Of a DNA stretch of 12,101 bases, positions 7,201-12,101 are shown piece by piece. How positions within the stretch are numbered: position 1 is the first letter of the stretch; each line of letters opens with the position of its first letter. Source of the stretch: Chloroflexota bacterium (GTDB lineage Bacteria; Chloroflexota; Anaerolineae; B4-G1). A program made the position numbers and the translations under genes. The stretch spans positions 1-12,101 of the forward strand of contig DSAR01000553.1 in NCBI GenBank assembly GCA_011046405.1. The letters run 5' to 3'. The notes beneath the pieces were generated by a model, which worked only from the letters and a program-made list of their open reading frames with translations, was not told the DNA's origin and made no database searches.

Positions 7201-8521
7201 CCGATCACCGGAATCTAAAAAAGATCAAGCAGGTTGCCCCGTCTGCCGGGGATTGGGCTACCTGCGAGCCGACGTCCCGCTGGATCACCCTGACTTCGGC
7301 AAACTGGTCCCTTGCCCGTGTCGATTGACCGAAAGGGCGCAGAAGCGCGTGGAATCCCTGCGAGCGTTGAGCGACCTGGACATCATGTCGGAGATGACTT
7401 TCGAAACCTTCATTCCAGAGGGTCACGGCCTGTCGCCCGACAAACAGACCAACCTCCGTTGGGCCTACGAGGAAGCTCACGGATTTGCCCAGAACCCAAA
7501 CGGCTGGCTGATCCTCAAAGGTGGATACGGCTGCGGCAAGACGCACCTGGCGGCCGCGATTGCAAACGCCTGCGTCGAACAGGGCCAACCGGTGCTGTTC
7601 GTCACCGTGCCCGATCTGCTGGATCACCTGCGGGCCACCTTCAGCCCCGCCAGCGCCACCGGTTACGACGCCCGTTTCGAGCAAGTGCGTAAGGCTCCGC
7701 TTCTCATCCTCGACGACCTGGGCACCGAGAGCCGGACGCCCTGGGCCCAGGAAAAGCTCTTCCAGATATTCAACTACCGTTACAACGCCCGCCTGCCCAC
7801 CGTCATCACCACCAACCACGAACTGGAGGACATCCCCCTGCGGCTTCGCTCCCGCCTGGTCGATATCGACACCGCTCGCATCGTTTCCATCACTGCGCCC
7901 GACTACCGCCGGGGAGGCGTGCCCCAGGATCAATCCAACTTGAGCAGCCTGAGTCTCCACACGCACCAGACTTTCGAGAGTTTCGATCTGCGCCGGGGAG
8001 AACTGGACCCGGAGGAAGAAGAGAGTCTCAAGGAAGCGTTCGACAAGGCCCGATCGTTCGCCCAACGTCCCGAAGGCTGGCTGCTCTTCACCGGCACCTA
8101 CGGCTGTGGTAAAACCCACCTGGCAGCTGCCATCGCCAACTACCGGGTGAAGCACGGCTATCCGGCGTTGTTCGTCGTCGTCCCCGATCTCCTCGACCAT
8201 CTCCGTGACACGTTCAACCCACAGAGCACCGTCACCTTCTACCAGCAGTTCGAAGAGGTAAGACGCACACCGCTTCTCGTCCTCGACGATTTGGGCACCG
8301 AATCGGCCACGCCCTGGGCGCGCGAAAAACTGTATCAAATCTTCGACTACCGCTATAACGCCAACCTGCCCACCGTCATCACCACCGCCAAGTACCTGAA
8401 TGAGATCGACCCCCGCCTGGAGACCCGGATGGTCGACGAAAGCCGTTGCACCCCCGCCCCCATCCTGACTCCAGCCTATCGAGGGGGTCTTCCCAAGAAA
8501 CGCCGTCGTCCAGAACGGTGA
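7181..8521 (+). CDS. Helicase-loader-like ATPase with two tandem AAA+ domains (DnaC/DnaI/IstB type)
   Basis: As annotated (GTG start, 446 aa), the N-terminus carries a Cys cluster (Cys19, Cys22, Cys45, Cys47) that resembles a zinc site seen in DnaI-type loaders. Two complete AAA+ domains follow. Domain 1 has Walker A G-G-Y-G-C-G-K-T (114-121), Walker B L-L-I-L-D-D-L-G (174-181), sensor-1 Asn212 and a box-VII-like R-L-R-S-R-L. Domain 2 repeats this exactly 191 residues later: G-T-Y-G-C-G-K-T (305-312) and L-L-V-L-D-D-L-G (365-372). At the sensor-1 position it has Ala403, with Arg412 and Arg416 kept. Classical loaders have one such domain. The protein probably loads or remodels DnaB with the DnaD-like protein encoded just upstream (20-bp overlap). 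An IstB transposition helper is unlikely because no transposase is nearby. A TTG at 7121 would add 20 residues. Confidence 0.88.
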   Translation: MHPTDANRSPESKKDQAGCPVCRGLGYLRADVPLDHPDFGKLVPCPCRLTERAQKRVESLRALSDLDIMSEMTFETFIPEGHGLSPDKQTNLRWAYEEAHGFAQNPNGWLILKGGYGCGKTHLAAAIANACVEQGQPVLFVTVPDLLDHLRATFSPASATGYDARFEQVRKAPLLILDDLGTESRTPWAQEKLFQIFNYRYNARLPTVITTNHELEDIPLRLRSRLVDIDTARIVSITAPDYRRGGVPQDQSNLSSLSLHTHQTFESFDLRRGELDPEEEESLKEAFDKARSFAQRPEGWLLFTGTYGCGKTHLAAAIANYRVKHGYPALFVVVPDLLDHLRDTFNPQSTVTFYQQFEEVRRTPLLVLDDLGTESATPWAREKLYQIFDYRYNANLPTVITTAKYLNEIDPRLETRMVDESRCTPAPILTPAYRGGLPKKRRRPER

Positions 8522-8614
8522 AACGCTATGACTCCTCCATGTGTATCTGTATCCCAATCGGACGATCTGGGCAGTTGCGGTCGAACTAAGGTCTGCACCC
8601 TCCCTGTAAAAATG

Positions 8615-8626
8615 GGTGTTGACACC
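8615..8626. promoter_or_regulatory. Palindrome overlapping the -35 box, possible operator
   Basis: GGTGT-TG-ACACC is a 5-bp inverted repeat with a 2-bp centre, covering the TTGACA box. A dimeric repressor could bind here and block the promoter. It is short enough to be coincidence. Confidence 0.25.
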
Positions 8627-8647
8627 TTTCGTTCAGACAAGTATAAT
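8619..8647 (+). promoter_or_regulatory. Perfect-consensus sigma70 promoter of the deacetylase gene
   Basis: TTGACA (8619-8624) and TATAAT (8642-8647) are both exact consensus with the optimal 17-bp spacer. The predicted start near 8654 gives a leader of about 220 nt before the ATG at 8873. Such a strong unassisted promoter suggests high expression or control by a repressor or by the leader. Confidence 0.8.
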
Positions 8648-8697
8648 CAGATAAACACGGAACGATAATACATCAGCCAATTTCACCAACTGCCGGT

Positions 8698-8837
8698 GTG
8701 ACTGCTCACCTTGTGCCCGCCGGATCATAATCCGGCAGTTTACAGGCGACGTGTTGGTTTCCGTCACCACCCATGATGGCCCTTGCACCATCGACGCGGA
8801 TTGTGATCCGCACGGCACACGTAGGCTGAGCAGTTAC
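8698..8837. repeat. Inverted-repeat element in the deacetylase leader
   Basis: The left arm (8698-8734) and the reverse complement of the right arm (8797-8837) share a GTRACTGCTCA start and a 23-bp part (8712-8734 against 8797-8819) that agrees at 19 of 23 positions. The right arm has about 4 extra bases between the two parts. Each arm also contains its own palindrome: CGGAT-CATA-ATCCG at 8721-8734 (extending to a 7-bp stem at 8719-8736) and CGGAT-TGTG-ATCCG at 8797-8810 (6-bp stem at 8796-8811). The arms enclose 62 bp with no gene. It may be a miniature transposable element remnant, a REP pair, or a paired operator or RNA structure. Confidence 0.6.
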
Positions 8838-8863
8838 CTGTCGGTTAGCAATTGACCAGGAAT

Positions 8864-8868
8864 GAGGA
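8864..8868 (+). promoter_or_regulatory. Ribosome binding site deciding the deacetylase start
   Basis: GAGGA lies 4 nt before ATG 8873, with an additional AGGA at 8858-8861. The upstream in-frame TTG at 8852 lacks a comparable site, and the family N-terminus begins right after ATG 8873. Confidence 0.6.
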
Positions 8869-8872
8869 CACG

Positions 8873-9913
8873 ATGAATCCAGTCTACATTTACGACCCAA
8901 TCTACCTGGCACATGACCAACCTGCACATCCCGAAAATGCCCGTCGCTTGCTGCATACGATGCACACGCTGGAGGACGAGGGGATACTGGCGCGTCTTAC
9001 GTCCCTGGAACCCAGGCCAGCGACCGAAGCGGAATTGGAACGCGTACACACGCCGGCTCATATCCGGGAAGTCAAAATGATTGCGCAGTCGGGCGGCGGG
9101 CATCTCGACCTGGATACTTACGTCGCTCCCCGCTCTTTCGACGCGGCGCTGATGGCGGCCGGCGGGTTGATAAAGGCAGTAGAGACCGTCCTGACCGGTG
9201 AGATCAAAAAAGCCTTCGCCCTCGTCCGCCCACCGGGCCACCACGCCACGCCTAACCGAGGCATGGGCTTCTGCCTGTTCAACAACGTCGCCGTCGCCGC
9301 TCGCGCCGCCCTGGCTCAGGAAGATGGGCATGTCGAACGCGTGTTCATCGTCGATTTCGACGTCCACCACGGCAATGGCACCCAAGACGCCTTCGCCGCC
9401 GACGCCAACGTGTTCTACGTCTCGACCCATCAATATCCCTACTATCCTGGCACCGGTCGACATGACGAGACAGGCCACGGTGACGGTCAGGGCACCGTCT
9501 TCAACGTTCCCTTGCCGCCCCAGGTGGGCGATTCGGGATACATACGTATTTTCCAGGAACTGGTCTGGCCGTTGGCCCAACGATTTCAACCCGACCTCAT
9601 ACTGGTCTCGGCCGGCTACGACGCCCATTGGAGCGATCCGCTGGCCCACATGAACCTATCGCTGGCCGGATATGCTCAATTGGCCCGGGAACTGGTGCGT
9701 ATGTCGAACGACCTATGTGATGGGCGGCTCGTTTTCACCCTCGAGGGTGGATACCATCTGGACGTTCTGGCTTATGGCGTGCTCAACACCCTTTATGCTG
9801 TGCTGGAGGAAGAGACCATCGTCGACCCGCTGGGGCCGTCGCCCCGCGACGATCGCCCCATAGACGCCCTCATCCCCCGGCTAAAGGCAATCCACCATTT
9901 GACCCAGGGTTGA
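8873..9913 (+). CDS. Histone deacetylase family protein (AcuC/HDAC-like zinc hydrolase)
   Basis: This 346-aa protein has the single arginase-deacetylase fold domain (PF00850) of normal length. It opens with M-N-P-V-Y-I-Y-D-P and the family motif H-P-E-N-A-R-R-L (19-26). R-P-P-G-H-H-A-T (119-126) holds the catalytic His pair, H123 and H124. D-F-D-V-H-H-G-N-G (161-169) gives zinc ligands D163 and H165. S-A-G-Y-D-A-H (246-252) gives the third ligand, D250. E-G-G-Y (291-294) supplies the transition-state Tyr294. All key residues are present, so an active zinc-dependent deacylase is expected. Bacterial relatives act on acetyl-lysine of proteins, acetylpolyamines or other amides; the substrate cannot be told from sequence. 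No signal peptide is seen, so it should be cytoplasmic. It appears monocistronic, with its own strong promoter. Confidence 0.95.
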   Translation: MNPVYIYDPIYLAHDQPAHPENARRLLHTMHTLEDEGILARLTSLEPRPATEAELERVHTPAHIREVKMIAQSGGGHLDLDTYVAPRSFDAALMAAGGLIKAVETVLTGEIKKAFALVRPPGHHATPNRGMGFCLFNNVAVAARAALAQEDGHVERVFIVDFDVHHGNGTQDAFAADANVFYVSTHQYPYYPGTGRHDETGHGDGQGTVFNVPLPPQVGDSGYIRIFQELVWPLAQRFQPDLILVSAGYDAHWSDPLAHMNLSLAGYAQLARELVRMSNDLCDGRLVFTLEGGYHLDVLAYGVLNTLYAVLEEETIVDPLGPSPRDDRPIDALIPRLKAIHHLTQG

Positions 9914-9957
9914 CACCAGCCCTTTGCTGTGCCGCCCATCCGCTGCAAACGGGCAGC

Positions 9958-9972
9958 AGGCTGAGTAGTTAC
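9958..9972 (-). repeat. Third copy of the GTAACTRCTCAGCCT intergenic motif
   Basis: AGGCTGAGTAGTTAC matches 8823-8837 (AGGCTGAGCAGTTAC) at 14 of 15 positions in the same orientation. It also resembles the reverse complement of 8698-8711. In each case it lies close to a promoter or leader. Confidence 0.5.
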
Positions 9973-9981
9973 AGCTTGAAA

Positions 9982-10010
9982 TTGACTTTTCAGGCAAGAC
10001 GTTGCATAAT
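9982..10010 (+). promoter_or_regulatory. Sigma70-like promoter of the TPR gene
   Basis: TTGACT (9982-9987) and CATAAT (10005-10010) are separated by 17 bp; each differs from consensus at one base. The predicted start near 10017 gives a leader of about 60 nt before ATG 10078. Confidence 0.65.
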
Positions 10011-10077
10011 CTATAAGATGTATACGAACATTTCACACAACGCTCCCGACTTGCTCTAATGGGGAAAGGAAAAAAGA

Positions 10078-12101
10078 ATGGCTAAAATTTCCCTCCGAGA
10101 ATATAGCGAACAAATCGAAGACACGATTGCCCAGGGGCGCTACACAGAAGCCGTCGCCCACGGCAAAAATATCCTCGAGCAATATCCCAAGCACGTGGGG
10201 ACCTATCAACTACTGGGCAGAGCGATGCTCGAATCCGGGCAAATCGACTATGCGGCCGATATGTTCAACCGTGTATTAAGCGCCAATCCCGAGGATATGA
10301 TTGCGTGGATTGGGATGAGCGAGATATATGCTCAACGTCAGGATATTGATGCAGCTATCTGGTATCTCGAACGCGCCTTCGAGTTGGAAGCCAATAATGA
10401 GATGCTAGAAGAAGAATTGCGTCAGCTCTACAGCCAGCGAGACGGCGTTGAAGTCTCCCGCGTACAACTCACCCGGGGCGCCCTGGCTCGCCTTTACCTC
10501 AAGGGTGGCCTGCTCTCACGGGCCATCAACGAATTACGCGACCTGTGGGAAGAGCAGCCAGAACGAATAGACCTCTCCGTTGCACTGGCCGAAGCCCTTT
10601 GGCACAACGAGCAACGGTTGGAGGCTTCGGAGGTGTGCCAAAAAACCTTAGACCAGATTCCCTACTGCATCAAGGCCAACCTGATCCTGGGCGAAATATG
10701 GGAAAGCAGTGGTCGAGAAGAAGGCCATGCCTACCTCGAAAAGGCCAACGCCCTGGATCCAGAGAACCGGATCGCCCAGGAGTTATTTGGCATCGACTCG
10801 CCCCTTCCCCTTCAAGAGGTTATGGTTGTGCCACTGGACACCACTCAAGTCTCTGAAGAACCAGAGTGGATGGCCAGCGTCGAACCGACCCTGGCAGAAG
10901 AGAGACCGGTAGCCGGGGAAGATCAGCTATTCGACATCGCCTCAGCCCTGGAGACCCAAATCGAACTTCCCGCCTGGATGGAGGAAGTGAGCCTGGAGGG
11001 TGAAGTGGAAGAGAGCCTGCCCGTCGAAGCGCCTGAACCCCCGGTCGAGGAGATACCGATCGAAGAAGAGGAAGGGGAAGGAATACCCGACTGGCTATTC
11101 GGTATCAGCGAAGAAACTTTTGAGGGGGTTGAAGAAAGCCCTGAAGAGATTGGGGAAAGAGATGATCGACGGGAGCAAATCACGACCGGAGACGGAGAAA
11201 CCCTCGATTGGATGGCCGAGTTGGAAACTGAGACCGAAGTCGCTAAAGACGTGCCCGATTGGCTGGCGGAAGAAGATCTCCCATCGCTGGAGGACGTCTC
11301 CCTCCCCGACTGGATGCAACAAGAAGAGACCCCATCAGAAGATGAAGCGCTGGCCTGGCTCGAACAGATAGCCGCCGAGACAGAAGGGGACGAGCAAGCC
11401 CAGGCAGTAGTCGAAGCCCATCTGGCCGAGATGATGGATCGTCCTGTCAAGGACATCCAAGAGATGGAAGCGGGACCACCGGGCGAAATCGAGACAGAAA
11501 CCACCGACATCATCGATTGGATGCAGGACCTCCGCATAGACGAAGAGCCCGCAGCAGCGCCAGCTCTGCCAAAAGACGAATTTGAACAAAGAGCCGCTGA
11601 GGCCGAGGAGAAGGCGATTCCCGATTGGATGCAAGAACTCCGACCTACTGAAACGGCCGAGGTCCTCGAAGAGATTGACCGCTTCGAGAAAGAGGAAGCG
11701 AAAGCGAAACCCGAAGCATTCCCAGCCGCAGAAATGGAAGCAGAGGCGGCCGCGTTTCCCGAATGGATGGAAGGGGAGGGCGTCCCCTCCGGCGACGAGG
11801 CCCTGGCCTGGCTCGAACAACTGGCCGCCGGCAAAGAAGAGGAACTCCAGGCCCAGGCCCAGATCGAAGCCGAGGCCCGTCTGGCCGAGATCATGGGCCG
11901 TCCCGCCGCCGAGCCAGAAGCCGAAGTGGAAGCGGAAGTAGAACAAGCGGTGGAGATAGAATTAGTGGCGGAAGCCGAGTTCCCGTGGGAGGCCAAACCT
12001 GAAGCTCCCCCCGAACCGGCGATGGAAGTCACCGAGGCCGCCGAGGAAGGAGCAATTCCTGATTGGCTGCAGGAACTCCGACCGACCGAAGCGGCCGAGG
12101 C
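10078..12101 (+). CDS. TPR protein with acidic P-D-W-M/L repeat tail, 3' end beyond the window
   Basis: The frame is open from ATG 10078 (AAGGA at 7-nt spacing) to the edge, giving 674 residues and no stop. Residues 1-230 contain about six TPR-like helical pairs, at roughly 7-40, 41-74, 75-108, 130-163, 164-197 and 198-230. Typical signatures are G-R-Y-T-E-A-V and G-Q-I-D-Y-A-A-D-M-F. After residue 240 the chain becomes very rich in Glu and Ala and carries about ten short Trp motifs such as I-P-D-W-L, L-P-D-W-M and I-P-D-W-M-Q-E-L-R-P-T-E. It also has two D-E-A-L-A-W-L-E-Q blocks. No signal peptide or membrane span is visible. The TPRs suggest a scaffold, and the Trp motifs may be short binding sites spaced on a disordered tail. 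I know of no demonstrated function; similar proteins appear to be typical of Chloroflexota, from memory. Confidence 0.85.
   Translation, partial: MAKISLREYSEQIEDTIAQGRYTEAVAHGKNILEQYPKHVGTYQLLGRAMLESGQIDYAADMFNRVLSANPEDMIAWIGMSEIYAQRQDIDAAIWYLERAFELEANNEMLEEELRQLYSQRDGVEVSRVQLTRGALARLYLKGGLLSRAINELRDLWEEQPERIDLSVALAEALWHNEQRLEASEVCQKTLDQIPYCIKANLILGEIWESSGREEGHAYLEKANALDPENRIAQELFGIDSPLPLQEVMVVPLDTTQVSEEPEWMASVEPTLAEERPVAGEDQLFDIASALETQIELPAWMEEVSLEGEVEESLPVEAPEPPVEEIPIEEEEGEGIPDWLFGISEETFEGVEESPEEIGERDDRREQITTGDGETLDWMAELETETEVAKDVPDWLAEEDLPSLEDVSLPDWMQQEETPSEDEALAWLEQIAAETEGDEQAQAVVEAHLAEMMDRPVKDIQEMEAGPPGEIETETTDIIDWMQDLRIDEEPAAAPALPKDEFEQRAAEAEEKAIPDWMQELRPTETAEVLEEIDRFEKEEAKAKPEAFPAAEMEAEAAAFPEWMEGEGVPSGDEALAWLEQLAAGKEEELQAQAQIEAEARLAEIMGRPAAEPEAEVEAEVEQAVEIELVAEAEFPWEAKPEAPPEPAMEVTEAAEEGAIPDWLQELRPTEAAE
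11305..12101 (+). repeat. Higher-order coding repeat of about 151 codons in the TPR protein tail
   Basis: Unit 1 starts at 11305 (P-D-W-M) and unit 2 at 11758 (P-E-W-M). The D-E-A-L-A-W-L-E-Q block recurs with the same 453-bp offset (11341 and 11794), as does the following L-A-E-[MI]-M-x-R-P. The end block I-P-D-W-[ML]-Q-E-L-R-P-T-E recurs at 11617 and 12055, 438 bp apart. Unit 2 reaches the window edge and may be followed by more. Confidence 0.7.

Larger units (their letters stand above)
8522..8872. other. Intergenic region with promoter and inverted-repeat leader
   Basis: This 351-bp stretch separates the replication block from the deacetylase gene. It contains a consensus promoter (8619-8647), a 12-bp palindrome over its -35 box (8615-8626), an inverted-repeat element (8698-8837) and the deacetylase ribosome binding site (8864-8868). 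No convincing terminator follows the loader stop at 8521. A 46-codon open frame from 8528 overlaps the promoter and is not called. Confidence 0.65.
9914..10077. other. Intergenic region before the TPR gene
   Basis: These 164 bp hold weak G/C-rich self-complementarity (GCTGC near 9942 with GCAGC near 9953) but no T-rich tail, so no clear terminator. A copy of a 15-bp motif shared with the deacetylase leader lies at 9958-9972, followed by a promoter (9982-10010) and the Shine-Dalgarno AAGGA (10066-10070). Confidence 0.5.

Noticed and set aside
7181..8521. IstB helper of an IS21-type insertion sequence
   Set aside because: No IstA-type transposase or terminal repeats are nearby, the protein has two AAA+ domains and an N-terminal Cys cluster, and it overlaps a DnaD-like gene downstream of dnaB.
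7205..8557. 450-codon open frame on the - strand opposite the loader gene
   Set aside because: The + strand encodes two clear AAA+ domains. The reverse frame is Gly/Val/Asp-rich with no recognisable motif, a common effect of GC-rich codon use.
8528..8668. 46-codon open frame just after the loader stop
   Set aside because: It runs through the consensus promoter, has no Shine-Dalgarno site and shows no recognisable protein motif.
10923..12032. Long open frame (369 codons) on the - strand, Ser-rich
   Set aside because: It lies fully opposite the TPR gene, and its Ser, Ala and Ile runs are what the Glu- and Ala-rich repeat codons give on the reverse strand. The + strand frame has a promoter, a Shine-Dalgarno site, TPR motifs and continues past both ends.

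Overview
The window most likely comes from a Chloroflexota genome (Anaerolineae or a related class). This is inferred from gene content, not from a marker gene. The clues are a bifunctional-nuclease-domain gene beside a DnaB, DnaD-like and DnaC/DnaI-like replication cluster, two large membrane or beta-sandwich proteins of the 6-pyruvoyl-tetrahydropterin-synthase-related type, and a TPR protein with a long acidic tail of repeated P-D-W-M/L motifs. All genes are on the + strand. Codons are GC-rich at third positions, and the intergenic stretches carry sigma70-like promoters and palindromic repeats.

Layout. Positions 1-1125 hold the 3' end of a large protein that begins before the window. Positions 1140-4247 encode a 1035-aa multi-spanning membrane protein with three C-terminal beta-sandwich modules that resemble the first gene, so the two are tandem paralogues in one transcription unit. 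A 307-bp gap follows. It holds a promoter, a 110-bp near-palindrome that looks like a miniature mobile or REP-type element, a pair of 23-bp direct repeats and two competing hairpins. Positions 4555-8521 hold a replication block: bifunctional nuclease-domain protein, replicative helicase DnaB, a DnaD-like protein whose ATG overlaps the dnaB stop, and a helicase-loader-like protein with two full AAA+ domains in one chain. A 351-bp gap carries a perfect-consensus promoter (TTGACA, 17 bp, TATAAT) and an inverted-repeat element in the predicted 5' leader. Positions 8873-9913 encode a histone-deacetylase-family zinc hydrolase with a complete active site. After a 164-bp gap with another good promoter, positions 10078-12101 hold the start of a TPR protein that runs off the right edge.

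How the genes work together. DnaB, the DnaD-like protein and the loader form a plausible primosome set: helicase, remodelling or loading adaptor, and ATP-dependent loader. Their start and stop codons overlap, which suggests coupled translation. The bifunctional nuclease-domain gene is probably co-transcribed upstream of them, but a link to replication is not established. The two left-hand proteins look like envelope or glycan-related membrane proteins of unknown activity. The deacetylase and the TPR protein each have their own promoter and no obvious tie to the replication block.

The observations most worth checking are the double-AAA+ loader whose second domain has lost the sensor-1 Asn, the structured leaders before the nuclease-domain and deacetylase genes, the 9-bp tandem repeat of in-frame ATG codons at the DnaD-like start, and the roughly 150-residue higher-order repeat in the acidic TPR protein. 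No rRNA, tRNA, CRISPR array, transposase or phage gene was seen.
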